Shown: positions 24,942-33,353, counted from the stretch's first letter. The stretch: DNA of 64,000 nt from Chryseobacterium sp. G0186 (GCF_003815675.1 NZ_CP033918.1:1-64000), one strand, 5' to 3'. Program-made: numbers and translations. The notes: generated by a model not told the origin, from the sequence alone.

Positions 24942-26804
24942 ATGAGAAAAATATATACGTTTTTAGCCCTTGCAGCCACTTCAATGGCTTTTTCTCAATC
25001 AAAAACATTGGAAAAAGTAGAGCCGGCTTTCTGGTGGAAAGGAATGAAAAATCCTGAACTTCAGATTCTTGTTTACGGAAAAGGAATTGCCAATAATCAG
25101 ATCACGCTTTCAGATGGTATAAACATTAAAGATATTCAAAAGGTAGAGAACCCAAACTATGTTTTTATTACCGTGAACACCAATGAAATTAATGTTCCGA
25201 AGTTTACCATCAATGTTAATAAAGGTCAAAAAAAACTTGATTCCTATACCTATGAACTAAAACAGCGAAATGCCGGATCTGCAGACCGGGAATCCTATAC
25301 CTCAAAGGATATGATGTACCTGATCATGCCTGATCGTTTTGCAAACGGAGATGAAAAAAATGACTCTACTCCAGGTCTTACAGAAAAAGCAGACCGCAGC
25401 TTACCCAACGGCAGGCATGGAGGAGATCTTCGGGGAATTATCAATAACCTTGATTACATTCAGAATCTGGGAGCAACGGCAGTTTGGTTAACGCCCGTTA
25501 ATGAGGATAATGAAAAGGTGTATTCTTATCATGGATATGCTCAAACTGATCTGTATAAAATAGATGCCCGTTACGGAACCAACGAAGATTATAAGACGCT
25601 TTCTCAGGAACTCAATAAAAGGAAAATGAAGCTGGTGATGGATTATGTTACCAATCACTGGGGTGTTTCCCATTGGATGATTAAGGATCTTCCTACAAAA
25701 GATTGGATTCACTGGTTCAATGAGGGAGAAAACGGATTTAAGAGATCCAATTACAAGACATCCACCCAGTTCGATACCAACGCCTCAGATATTGATAAAA
25801 AATATGCTCTGGACGGATGGTTCGACAAGACCATGCCGGATATTAACCAAAAAAATCCGCTGGTTTTAAAATATTTAACCCAAAATGCAATCTGGTGGAT
25901 TGAATATGCAGAATTAAGGGGCTTTCGCGTAGATACCTATCCTTACAATGACAAGGAAGCTATGGCGAAGTGGGCAAAGGCCATTACCGATGAGTATCCA
26001 AAATTTAATATCGTAGGAGAAACATGGTTGTATACCGCAGGGCAAATCTCAGCGTGGCAGAAAAACTCAAAGACAGGAGAAGCTGCAGGGTATAATTCAC
26101 ATTTACCTTCTGTGATGGATTTTATGCTGTTTGCAGATATGCCTAAGGCCTTTAAAGAGAAAGAAGGATGGGATACAGGATTGATAAAGCTTTATGACTC
26201 GTTTAGTAACGATTTCCTTTATCCGGATATCAATAATGTGATGGTATTCTTTGAAAATCACGATACCGAACGATGGAATGAGATTTTCAATGCAGATCCA
26301 ACCATTTACAAAATGGGATTAACCCTTATTTCAACCGTTCGTGGAATTCCACAAATTTATTACGGTTCCGAAGTAGGAATGCGTGGTGATAAGAAAAAAG
26401 GAGGTGATGCCGATATCCGCAGAGATTTTCCCGGAGGTTGGAAGTCTGACAAACAAAATGCTTTCAATCCGTCCACACAAACTCCTGAACAAAAAGATTT
26501 TTATCAGTTTACACAGAAATTACTGAACTGGAGAAAAGGGAAGGAAGTAATCCATACCGGAAAAACTAAAAATTACGTTCCTAAAGACGGGGTTTTCACT
26601 TATTTCAGATACAATGATAATGAAAGTGTAATGGTGGCCATCAATAACAGTGAAAAAGCTCAGATTATAGACCTGAAATATTTTGAAGAATCTTTAAAAG
26701 GATTTTCCAAAGGAAAAGAGGTAATCTCAGGAAAAGAATTAATATTACAGGATCAGATAACAATTCCTGCAAAGACTCCGTTGATCATTGAACTAAAAAA
26801 ATAA
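24942..26804 (+). CDS. Glycoside hydrolase family 13 alpha-amylase / neopullulanase-type enzyme
   Basis: 620 aa with a signal peptide (MAFSQ). An N-terminal Ig-like cyclomaltodextrinase-type domain (to about 110) precedes the barrel. GH13 regions are DYVTNHWG (I), FRVDTYP with nucleophile D331 (II), VGETW with acid/base E360 (III) and ENHDTER with D441 (IV). LIMPDRFANGD and GGDLRGI occur near the barrel start. It degrades starch or cyclodextrin fragments, probably in the periplasm. It heads a tight operon with the NTF2-like gene (9 bp gap) and the MFS transporter. Confidence 0.94.
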   Translation: MRKIYTFLALAATSMAFSQSKTLEKVEPAFWWKGMKNPELQILVYGKGIANNQITLSDGINIKDIQKVENPNYVFITVNTNEINVPKFTINVNKGQKKLDSYTYELKQRNAGSADRESYTSKDMMYLIMPDRFANGDEKNDSTPGLTEKADRSLPNGRHGGDLRGIINNLDYIQNLGATAVWLTPVNEDNEKVYSYHGYAQTDLYKIDARYGTNEDYKTLSQELNKRKMKLVMDYVTNHWGVSHWMIKDLPTKDWIHWFNEGENGFKRSNYKTSTQFDTNASDIDKKYALDGWFDKTMPDINQKNPLVLKYLTQNAIWWIEYAELRGFRVDTYPYNDKEAMAKWAKAITDEYPKFNIVGETWLYTAGQISAWQKNSKTGEAAGYNSHLPSVMDFMLFADMPKAFKEKEGWDTGLIKLYDSFSNDFLYPDINNVMVFFENHDTERWNEIFNADPTIYKMGLTLISTVRGIPQIYYGSEVGMRGDKKKGGDADIRRDFPGGWKSDKQNAFNPSTQTPEQKDFYQFTQKLLNWRKGKEVIHTGKTKNYVPKDGVFTYFRYNDNESVMVAINNSEKAQIIDLKYFEESLKGFSKGKEVISGKELILQDQITIPAKTPLIIELKK

Positions 26805-26813
26805 ATAATACCT

Positions 26814-27332
26814 ATGAGAAAATTAATAGCTGTTCATACACTCGTCCTGTTTTTGTTCGGGTTTACAGTACTTTCAGCACAATCAAATAAGACATTTGAA
26901 AAAGAAAAATCTGAAATCAGTACCATGCTCGATGCATTCAATGTAGCAGCTGCAAAAGCTGATTATACCGGTTATTTCAATTTTTTTGCTGATGAATCTA
27001 CATTTATTGGGACAGATGCTACAGAAGTATGGAATAAAAAAGAATTCATGGTCTGGGCAAAACCCCATTTCGATAAAAAAAGAACCTGGAATTTTACTTC
27101 CCTTAAAAGAAATATCTATTTCAGTAAAGACGGAAAGCTGGCTTGGTTTGATGAATTATTGGATACCCAAATGAAGATCTGCAGAGGTTCAGGCGTGGTG
27201 GAAAAAATTAACGGAAACTGGAAAGTAAAACAATATGTGCTCTCTATGACAGTTCCGAATGATGTAGTGGATAAAGTAGTTGCCGAAAAGACAGCTCTTG
27301 AAGATCCTCTGATACAAGAATTAAAAAAATAA
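26814..27332 (+). CDS. Exported NTF2/SnoaL-like domain protein
   Basis: 172 aa. A signal peptide (LFGFTVLSAQ) precedes an NTF2-like cone fold: helix with MLDAFNVAAAKADYTGYFNFFADESTFIGTDATEVW, then KEFMVWAKPHFDKKRTWNF, and a final strand WKVKQYVLSMTVPND. No catalytic residues are evident. It is squeezed between the GH13 enzyme (9 bp) and the sugar transporter (2 bp), so it is almost certainly co-translated with maltodextrin genes. Its role there is unknown; ligand binding or a chaperone-like function is only a guess. Confidence 0.8.
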   Translation: MRKLIAVHTLVLFLFGFTVLSAQSNKTFEKEKSEISTMLDAFNVAAAKADYTGYFNFFADESTFIGTDATEVWNKKEFMVWAKPHFDKKRTWNFTSLKRNIYFSKDGKLAWFDELLDTQMKICRGSGVVEKINGNWKVKQYVLSMTVPNDVVDKVVAEKTALEDPLIQELKK

Positions 27333-27334
27333 GA

Positions 27335-28738
27335 ATGAATCATTCATACAGTACGATTTCAAAAAGAATAAAACCCAACCTTTCCATGCTTCAGATCATT
27401 AATATGAGCATGGGTTTTCTGGGGATTCAAATGGCATTTGGGCTGCAGAATGGAAATGCGAGCCGTATTCTTGCCAACTTAGGAGCTGACGTTCATGAGC
27501 TATCCTGGTTCTGGTTAGTTGCTCCCATTACAGGTTTGATCGTTCAGCCTATTATCGGACATATGGGAGACAATACCTGGAGTCCGCTGGGGAGAAGAAA
27601 ACCTTACTTTTTAATCGGAGCCATTTTGTGTGCCATAGGATTAGTGTTACTTCCCAATGCAGCTTCCGTAACTCAGATGTTTGCAGCCAATGCTTTGTTG
27701 TTAGCCGTAATTTTCCTTGCCATGATGGATGCATCCGTCAATATTGCGATGGAGCCTTTCAGGGCCCTGGTGGGAGATATGCTTCCAAAACATCAGGGAA
27801 CAATAGGATTTTCAGTACAAACAATCCTGATAGGAATAGGAGCTGTCTTAGGTTCTTATCTCCCGGATTGGATGACAAAACTTGGAATTTCCAATGTAGC
27901 ACCCAAAGGTTTTGTGGCAGATAACGTTATCTACTCTTTCTATGTAGGAGCCGTATTGCTGATCTTGTCCATTTTGTATACCATTATAACAACCAGAGAA
28001 TATTCTCCAGCTGAATTTGCTGAGTTTGAAGACGGTAAAGAAGCAGAAAATGAAAAATCTAAGTTTTCAGATATTTTCAAAGACTTTGCGGCAATTCCTG
28101 CACAGATGAAAAAATTGGGAATTGTACAATTCTTCTCATGGTTTGCCTTATTTACCATGTGGGTGTTTACAACCAGTGCGTTGGCAACCCATCATATGGG
28201 ACTTTCACCAGAGGATACCCACTCCAAGGCTTTCAATGATGCCGGAGATTTAACAGGTAAACTTTTTGGAATGTACAATCTCTGGGCCATTCCGTTTGCT
28301 TTTCTACTGACTCCCATTGCAAAATGGATCGGAAAGAAACAAACGCATGCCTTAGCTTTATTATGCGGGGGATTGGGACTGATCTCAATGTACTTTATCA
28401 AAGACGTAAACAACCTATGGATATCAATGGTAGGATTAGGATTTGCCTGGGCAAGTATCCTGGCGATGCCTTATGCCATGCTTATTGAAGTAATTCCACA
28501 AAGAAAAATGGGGGTTTACATGGGGATATTCAATTTCTTTATTGTAATTCCTCAGATTATCAACGGTTTATTCGGAGGGCCTATTGTAAGTGGTGTTTTT
28601 GGTAAGCAGGCAATGGATTATGTAGTAGTAGGTGGTGTTTGTATGTTAATAGGTGCACTGGTTACAATGATCTTCGTTACATCTGAAGATGAAACGCCTA
28701 AAGAAATTGAAGAAGAGATTAAGCAGGTGCATTTTTAG
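27335..28738 (+). CDS. MFS sugar transporter (SLC45 / maltose-type)
   Basis: 467 aa with about 12 membrane helices. The N-terminus (LSMLQIINMSMGFLGIQMAF), the loop GHMGDNTWSPLGRRKPYF and the large cytoplasmic loop after helix 6 (EFAEFEDGKEAENEK) match the SLC45/GPH-like group of disaccharide:proton symporters. It probably brings maltose or short maltodextrins made by the GH13 and GH97 enzymes across the inner membrane. The stop codon TAG is the first three bases of a 7-bp tandem repeat. A terminator lies about 195 bases further on. Confidence 0.92.
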   Translation: MNHSYSTISKRIKPNLSMLQIINMSMGFLGIQMAFGLQNGNASRILANLGADVHELSWFWLVAPITGLIVQPIIGHMGDNTWSPLGRRKPYFLIGAILCAIGLVLLPNAASVTQMFAANALLLAVIFLAMMDASVNIAMEPFRALVGDMLPKHQGTIGFSVQTILIGIGAVLGSYLPDWMTKLGISNVAPKGFVADNVIYSFYVGAVLLILSILYTIITTREYSPAEFAEFEDGKEAENEKSKFSDIFKDFAAIPAQMKKLGIVQFFSWFALFTMWVFTTSALATHHMGLSPEDTHSKAFNDAGDLTGKLFGMYNLWAIPFAFLLTPIAKWIGKKQTHALALLCGGLGLISMYFIKDVNNLWISMVGLGFAWASILAMPYAMLIEVIPQRKMGVYMGIFNFFIVIPQIINGLFGGPIVSGVFGKQAMDYVVVGGVCMLIGALVTMIFVTSEDETPKEIEEEIKQVHF

Positions 28739-28777
28739 AAGTTAGAAGTTAGAAGTTAGAAGTTAGAAGTTAGAAGT
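28736..28777. repeat. 7-bp tandem repeat TAGAAGT x 6 overlapping a stop codon
   Basis: Six perfect units of TAGAAGT run from the MFS stop codon to 28777. Slippage would not alter the protein because every unit begins with TAG in the reading frame of its first copy only. Confidence 0.9.
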
Positions 28778-28858
28778 TGCGCTGTCTATTTTGGAATTAA
28801 ATTTAAAATTAAGCAACTCATAATATACAAGTAATATACAAGACTATTATAAAATTCA

Positions 28859-28921
28859 ATAGAAGCGGGCTTTAGCCCACTTTCATATTATAAACCTAAT
28901 CCATTGGCTTTAGCCAAAACG
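28859..28921. repeat. Dispersed GGGCTTTAGCCC-type palindromic element, copy A
   Basis: Contains GCGGGCTTTAGCCCACTT and, about 40 bases later, TTGGCTTTAGCCAA. A second relative lies at 36476-36499. It is non-coding and probably a mobile-like intergenic repeat family. Confidence 0.55.
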
Positions 28922-28931
28922 TATAAATAAA

Positions 28932-28962
28932 ACCTTTGAAAGATAATTTCAAAGGTCCTTTT
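28932..28962 (+). terminator. Terminator of the GH13-NTF2-MFS operon
   Basis: A perfect 10-bp stem ACCTTTGAAA-GATAA-TTTCAAAGGT is followed by CCTTTTC. Confidence 0.75.
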
Positions 28963-28986
28963 CTACATTCTTATCATCATTGGGAA

Positions 28987-29846
28987 ATTATAGTTTAGAT
29001 TCCTACGGAATGACAAAGTGTATGTGTTATATTAAATTTAGAAATCTGCTTAATCAGCAAAATTTGCGAGAGAAAATATTCACTTGGAATGAACTTTCCT
29101 TTTGATAGGATCTTGTCATTCCGAAGGAATCTCAGCATAGTTATTTGAATTATAGTTTAGATTCCTACGGAATGACAAAGTGTATGTGTTATATTAAATT
29201 TAGCAATCTGCTTAATCTGCAAAATCTGCGAGAGAAAATATTCACTTGGAATGGATTTTCCTTTTGTAGAATCTTGTCATTCCGTAGGAATCTCAGCATA
29301 GTTATTTGAATTATAGTTTGGATTCCTGCGGAATGACAAAGTGTATTTGTTATATTAAATTTAGAAATCTGTTTAATCAGCAAAATCTGCGAGAGAAAAT
29401 ATTCACTTGGAATGGACTTTCCTTTTGTAGAATCTTGTCATTCCGTAGGAATCTCAGCATAGTTATTTGAATTATAGTTTGGATTCCTGCGGAATGACAA
29501 AGTGTATTTGTTATATTAAATTTAGAAATCTGTTTAATCAGCAAAATCTGCGAGAGAAAATATTCACTTGGAATGGACTTTCCTCTTGTAGAATCTTGTC
29601 ATTCCGAAGGAATCTCAGCATAGTTATTTGAATTATAGTTTGGATTCCTACAGAATGACAAAGTGTATGTGCTATATTAAATTTAGCAATCTGCTTAATC
29701 AGTAAAATCTGCGAGAGAAAATATTCACTTGGAATGGACTTTCCTTTTGTAGGATCTTGTCATTCCGTAGGAATCTCAGCATAGTTATTTGAATTATAGT
29801 TTGGATTCCTGCAGAATGACAAAGTGTATGTGCTATTTTTATATTG
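28987..29846. repeat. 161-bp tandem repeat array, five full copies plus a partial sixth
   Basis: Copies start at 28987, 29149, 29310, 29471, 29632 and 29793 (spacing 162, 161, 161, 161, 161); the last breaks off near 29846. Each unit contains GATTCCTACGGAATGACAA near its start and TTGTCATTCCGTAGGAATCT near its end. Every junction can therefore fold into a hairpin of about 20 bp (first: arms 29113-29132 and 29159-29178). Between them lies an AAATCTGCTTAATCAGCAAA / CTGCGAGAGAAAATATTCAC block. Copies differ by a few substitutions. No ORF is conserved across units. Confidence 0.95.
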
Positions 29847-30024
29847 AATTAAAAAACGCTCAATATGCTATTCAGTATGAAGTTTTATCGCAGATAAAAT
29901 TCTTGCGCCTTAAAAGCATAGAGAAGGTAAATCCATTGCGTCTTTGCGTAATCCAACTTATCAAAAAATTCCTCCTAATTTCCTTTCTTAACCTACATCA
30001 ACTTTTTTTCACTCTCACATCCCG
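29847..30024. other. Non-coding stretch between repeat array and pirin promoter
   Basis: AT-rich, with TTGCGCCTTA and TTGCGTCTTTGCGT wording but no supported gene. An 83-codon frame over 29789-30040 begins inside the repeat and is considered spurious. Confidence 0.5.
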
Positions 30025-30032
30025 TACATTTG
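30025..30032 (+). promoter_or_regulatory. -7 element of the pirin gene
   Basis: TACATTTG fits TAnnTTTG; the ATG is 20 bases downstream. The -33 region is T-rich without a clear TTTG. Confidence 0.5.
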
Positions 30033-30052
30033 TACCATAAATAATCACAGAA

Positions 30053-30781
30053 ATGAAAACAGTATATCATAAAGCAGATTCAAGAGGCCATGCCAACCAC
30101 GGATGGTTAAACTCTTACCATACATTTAGTTTTGCAAACTATCAAAACAAAGACAGAATGAGCTTTGGAGTTTTAAGAGTGTTGAACGACGATACCGTTT
30201 CTCAGGGAATGGGATTCGGGACACACCCACACAGGGATATGGAAATTATATCCATTCCGTTGGAAGGTAATTTGGAACATAAAGATTCAATGGGGACTAC
30301 TGCGGTCATCAAAAAAGGTGAAATTCAGGTGATGAGCGCCGGAACCGGAGTAATGCACAGCGAATACAATCAGAATAAAGATGAAGAAGTAAAGTTTCTG
30401 CAGATTTGGGTTTTTCCTAGAGAATTGAATGTTGAACCAAGATATGATCAGAAAAGTATTAAAGACGGTGAAAAGATCAATGGATTCCAGCAGATTTTAT
30501 CTCCTAATAAAAATGATGACGGGGTTTGGATCCATCAGGATGCTTGGTTTAATTTAGCCAACTTTACAAAAGGAAACGGCAAAAATTATATGTTGAACAA
30601 AAAAGGAAATGGAGTCTATGCTTTTGTTTTAAAAGGAAGTGCAAAAGTGGGTGATCGTATCCTTAATGAAAGAGACGGTTTGGGAATCTGGGATACCCAA
30701 AGCTTTAATATTGAAGCAGTGGAAGACACAGAGGTATTATTAATGGAAGTCCCAATGGAATTACCGGCTTATCTTAAATAA
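30053..30781 (+). CDS. Pirin family bicupin protein
   Basis: 242 aa. The N-terminal cupin carries the metal-binding pattern GFGTHPHRDMEIISIPLEG and HSEYN, the usual three His and one Glu of pirins such as E. coli YhhW, a quercetin 2,3-dioxygenase in vitro. SAGTGVMHSE is the family signature. The physiological substrate is not known. It is transcribed from its own promoter, and the FMN reductase gene follows with a separate promoter. RGHANHGWLNSYHTFSFANY near the start is typical of the family. Confidence 0.93.
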   Translation: MKTVYHKADSRGHANHGWLNSYHTFSFANYQNKDRMSFGVLRVLNDDTVSQGMGFGTHPHRDMEIISIPLEGNLEHKDSMGTTAVIKKGEIQVMSAGTGVMHSEYNQNKDEEVKFLQIWVFPRELNVEPRYDQKSIKDGEKINGFQQILSPNKNDDGVWIHQDAWFNLANFTKGNGKNYMLNKKGNGVYAFVLKGSAKVGDRILNERDGLGIWDTQSFNIEAVEDTEVLLMEVPMELPAYLK

Positions 30782-30786
30782 AAAAC

Positions 30787-30794
30787 TAAATTTG
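30787..30794 (+). promoter_or_regulatory. -7 element of the FMN reductase gene
   Basis: TAAATTTG lies six bases after the pirin stop. It gives a leader of about 75-80 nt that contains the hairpin at 30818-30852. Confidence 0.45.
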
Positions 30795-30817
30795 TATCCT
30801 TAAAAATTTAAAATAAT

Positions 30818-30852
30818 AGGAGATCACCATCAAAGACCGATGGTGGTTTCCT
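30818..30852 (+). promoter_or_regulatory. 14-bp hairpin in the FMN reductase leader
   Basis: AGGAGATCACCATC (30818-30831) pairs with GATGGTGGTTTCCT (30839-30852) using two G-U pairs, with a 7-nt loop. No T tract follows on the plus strand, so it may be a leader structure or a poor terminator for the pirin gene. Confidence 0.5.
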
Positions 30853-30875
30853 ACAACAAAAAATAATTACTACAT

Positions 30876-31427
30876 ATGAAAATTTTAGCAATAGCAGGAA
30901 GTAATTCAGAAGTTTCAATGAACAAACAGTTGGTAACTTATGCATCTACTTTATTTGAAAATGCAGAAGTAGAAGTGGTGGATCTGAATCCTTTCGAAAT
31001 GCCAATCTATAAACATGAAAGAGAATTAGCAGGCGGAGTTCCTCAGGAAGCACATGATTTTGCTGCAAAAATTGACGGAGCAAACTTATTGTTGGTTTCT
31101 CTTGGAGAACACAACGGAACCTATTCTACAGCATTCAAAAATGTATTCGACTGGGTATCCAGAATCAAAGACAGAACAGTATGGAATGAAGTACCAATGT
31201 TACTGATGTCTACATCCCCGGGAGGTAGAGGTGGAGCTGGAGTTTTAGAAGCAGCATCCAAGCGTTTCCCGTTCCATGGTGGAAATGTGGTAGAAACGTT
31301 TTCTCTTCCTTTCTTTAACGATAACTTTGATAAAGCGGAACAGAAAATTTCTAACGAAGAGAAAAACAGTGAATTAAAGGATAAAATCAAGAAGATTGCA
31401 GCCATTGAAACCATCCTTGAAAAATAG
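30876..31427 (+). CDS. NADPH-dependent FMN reductase / quinone reductase family flavoprotein
   Basis: 183 aa with a flavodoxin-like fold: ILAIAGSNSEVSMNKQLVTY (phosphate-binding loop at the N-terminus), LLLVSLGEHNGTYSTAFKNVFDWVSR (the family's E-(Y/H)N-xS...KNxxDW signature) and STSPGGRGGAG. These enzymes reduce FMN, azo dyes, chromate or quinones. It stands between pirin and the purine cluster, with its own promoter. A new promoter starts three bases after its stop. Confidence 0.9.
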   Translation: MKILAIAGSNSEVSMNKQLVTYASTLFENAEVEVVDLNPFEMPIYKHERELAGGVPQEAHDFAAKIDGANLLLVSLGEHNGTYSTAFKNVFDWVSRIKDRTVWNEVPMLLMSTSPGGRGGAGVLEAASKRFPFHGGNVVETFSLPFFNDNFDKAEQKISNEEKNSELKDKIKKIAAIETILEK

Positions 31428-31429
31428 AA

Positions 31430-31460
31430 TTTGAATATTCATTTAAAATTACTATTTTTG
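31430..31460 (+). promoter_or_regulatory. Strong consensus promoter of a short leader unit upstream of purM
   Basis: TTTG (31430-31433), 19 nt, TATTTTTG (31453-31460). This is one of the best matches to the Bacteroidota consensus in the window, with start of transcription expected near 31465. Confidence 0.7.
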
Positions 31461-31474
31461 CAAAAAGAAAAGAG

Positions 31475-31549
31475 ATGAAAATTCAGACCTCCTATAAACA
31501 AAGTTTTTCTCATAAAGGGAAAGTTATGGGCTCTGAAATTCTGAGATAA
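31475..31549 (+). CDS. Putative 24-aa leader peptide upstream of purM
   Basis: A short frame, 24 codons plus TAA, beginning MKIQTSYKQSFSHKGKV and ending GSEILR, is placed ten or so bases after the predicted transcription start of a consensus promoter. A strong terminator follows eight bases after the stop. Promoter, ORF and terminator form a self-contained unit of about 125 nt immediately before purM. It could be an attenuation leader or a small peptide mRNA or sRNA. No known family was recognised. Translation is inferred only from position. Confidence 0.45.
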   Translation: MKIQTSYKQSFSHKGKVMGSEILR

Positions 31550-31556
31550 AATAACG

Positions 31557-31589
31557 GCCGATAATCTGAAAAGATTGTCGGCTTTTTTG
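31557..31589 (+). terminator. Intrinsic terminator of the purM leader unit
   Basis: A 10-bp stem GCCGATAATC-TGAAAA-GATTGTCGGC (one G-U) is followed by six T. It precedes the purM start by about 120 bases. Confidence 0.9.
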
Positions 31590-31710
31590 TTTTCTAAATC
31601 GAATATAAAAAGTAATTGAAATATTAAAAGATAAAAAGACACAAGAGGGCAGATGCAAGACACAAAATCATCTGAAATCTGAAATCTAATATCTAAAAAT
31701 CTAAGCAGAC

Positions 31711-32703
31711 ATGAGCAACACTTACAAATCAGCAGGAGTAGACAAAGAAGAAGGATACAAAACAGTTGACAAGATCAAAAAAGCAGTTGGTGAAACCCAC
31801 AACTCCAATGTATTGAACCACTTGGGAAGTTTTGGTGCTTTCTATGAAATCGGAGGATACAAAAATCCGGTTCTTGTTTCAGGAACAGATGGAGTAGGAA
31901 CAAAGCTGAAAGTAGCTTTAGATACTAAAAAATACGATTCTATCGGGGTAGACTGTTTCGCAATGTGTGCCAATGATATTCTTTGTCATGGTGCAAAACC
32001 TTTGTTTTTCCTAGATTATTTGGCTTGTGGAAAGCTTAATTCTGAGATTGCGGCAGAAATCGTTCTTGGAATGGTAAATGCTTGTAAGGATAACAACTGT
32101 GCATTGATTGGTGGTGAAACGGCTGAAATGCCGGGAATGTACCAGCCGGGTGATTATGATGTTGCCGGATTCTGTGTAGGAATTGTAGAAAAAGATCAGA
32201 TCATTGATGGTTCCAACATTAAGGCAGGTAACAAGATTATTGCATTGCCAAGCTCAGGATTCCATTCAAACGGATTCTCTTTAGTAAGAAAAGTATTCCC
32301 TAACTTCGAAGAGGAGTTTGAAGGAAAACCTTTATACGAAACCCTTCTAGTGCCAACAAGATTATACTTCAAGGACATTCATAAAGTATTGGAAGAAGTA
32401 AAAGTAGGCGGAATAGCTCACATTACAGGAGGTGGATTGTATGAAAACGTTCCAAGAATCATCCCTGAAGGACTTTGTGCTTCTATCGACGGTTCCAAAG
32501 TAAGAATTCCAAGTGTAATGCTTGAACTGGAGAAAAGAGGTGGAGTTACCCGTGAGGAAATGTACGGAACATTCAACATGGGAGTAGGAATGATTATCGT
32601 TGTAGATCCTGAACATGCTGAAAAAGTATTGCACCTTTTAGATGATGCCTACGAAATTGGAGAGATCACAGAAGGAGCAGAGAAAATTAATTTATCATTA
32701 TAA
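31711..32703 (+). CDS. purM: Phosphoribosylformylglycinamidine cyclo-ligase (AIR synthetase)
   Basis: Fifth step of purine synthesis: converts FGAM to aminoimidazole ribotide with ATP. 330 aa with SGTDGVGTKLKVA, VDCFAMCANDILCHGAKPLFFLDY, ALIGGETAEMPGMY and GIAHITGGGLYENVPRI, all typical. It leads the purM-purN-purH-purD series on one strand. A terminator stands between it and the nearest strong promoter, so readthrough or a promoter in 31590-31710 (AT-rich, with ATCTGAAATCTGAAATCTAA micro-repeats) must drive it. Confidence 0.97.
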   Translation: MSNTYKSAGVDKEEGYKTVDKIKKAVGETHNSNVLNHLGSFGAFYEIGGYKNPVLVSGTDGVGTKLKVALDTKKYDSIGVDCFAMCANDILCHGAKPLFFLDYLACGKLNSEIAAEIVLGMVNACKDNNCALIGGETAEMPGMYQPGDYDVAGFCVGIVEKDQIIDGSNIKAGNKIIALPSSGFHSNGFSLVRKVFPNFEEEFEGKPLYETLLVPTRLYFKDIHKVLEEVKVGGIAHITGGGLYENVPRIIPEGLCASIDGSKVRIPSVMLELEKRGGVTREEMYGTFNMGVGMIIVVDPEHAEKVLHLLDDAYEIGEITEGAEKINLSL

Positions 32704-32718
32704 AATATACCAATATAG

Positions 32719-32773
32719 CAATGTATCAGTGTACCAATTAAAATCATTGTTACATTGTTTGACTGATACATTG
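32719..32773. repeat. 12-bp inverted repeat between purM and purN
   Basis: Arms CAATGTATCAGT (32719-32730) and ACTGATACATTG (32762-32773). The same arm sequence with one change is found again after purN. Confidence 0.85.
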
Positions 32774-32786
32774 TTACATTATTAAC

Positions 32787-33353
32787 ATGAAGAACATCGT
32801 TGTACTCGTATCCGGTTCAGGAACCAATCTGCAGAGAATTATTGATACCATTGAGGCTGGAGAAATCCAGAACGCAAAAGTAACTTTGGTAGTGGCTGAC
32901 AGAGAGTGTTTCGGATTGGAAAGAGCAAAGAATCATAATATAGAAAACATACTTATTCCAAGAGGAAAGAACTTCAGCAGTGAATTGGCTAAAGTAATTC
33001 CGGCAGATACAGATCTTATTGTATTGGCAGGGTTTTTATCCATTTTAAAATCTGAATTCTGCGAAAACTGGAATGGTAAAATAATCAATATTCATCCTGC
33101 GCTGCTTCCGAAATTCGGAGGAAAAGGAATGTGGGGAATGAACGTTCACAATGCAGTTATTGAAGCCAAAGAAGTAGAGAGTGGGGCAACTGTACATTTT
33201 GTAACCCCGGGTATTGATGAGGGAGAAGCTATTCTTCAAAAATCTTTTGAAGTAACCGCTGATGATACTCCTGAAACATTGGCTCAGAAAGTTCACCAGA
33301 TTGAATATGAAATATTTCCGGTAGCGATCAATAAGGTCCTGGGGAATAAATAA
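32787..33353 (+). CDS. purN: Phosphoribosylglycinamide formyltransferase
   Basis: Third step of purine synthesis: transfers formyl from 10-formyl-THF to GAR. 188 aa. Visible are the phosphate-binding loop VLVSGSGTNLQ, the catalytic Asn-His region INIHPALLPKFGGKGMWG and the Asp in HFVTPGIDEGEAIL. It has the same strand and order as the other pur genes, but is bracketed on both sides by related inverted repeats, so co-transcription is likely but may be modulated. Confidence 0.96.
   Translation: MKNIVVLVSGSGTNLQRIIDTIEAGEIQNAKVTLVVADRECFGLERAKNHNIENILIPRGKNFSSELAKVIPADTDLIVLAGFLSILKSEFCENWNGKIINIHPALLPKFGGKGMWGMNVHNAVIEAKEVESGATVHFVTPGIDEGEAILQKSFEVTADDTPETLAQKVHQIEYEIFPVAINKVLGNK

Noticed and set aside
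28987..29846. CRISPR array
   Set aside because: Units are contiguous 161-bp repeats without short repeats separated by unique spacers, and there are no cas genes nearby.
29789..30040. 83-codon ORF downstream of the repeat array
   Set aside because: It starts inside a repeat copy and has no similarity to known proteins; the pirin promoter occupies its 3' end. Composition is that of non-coding DNA.
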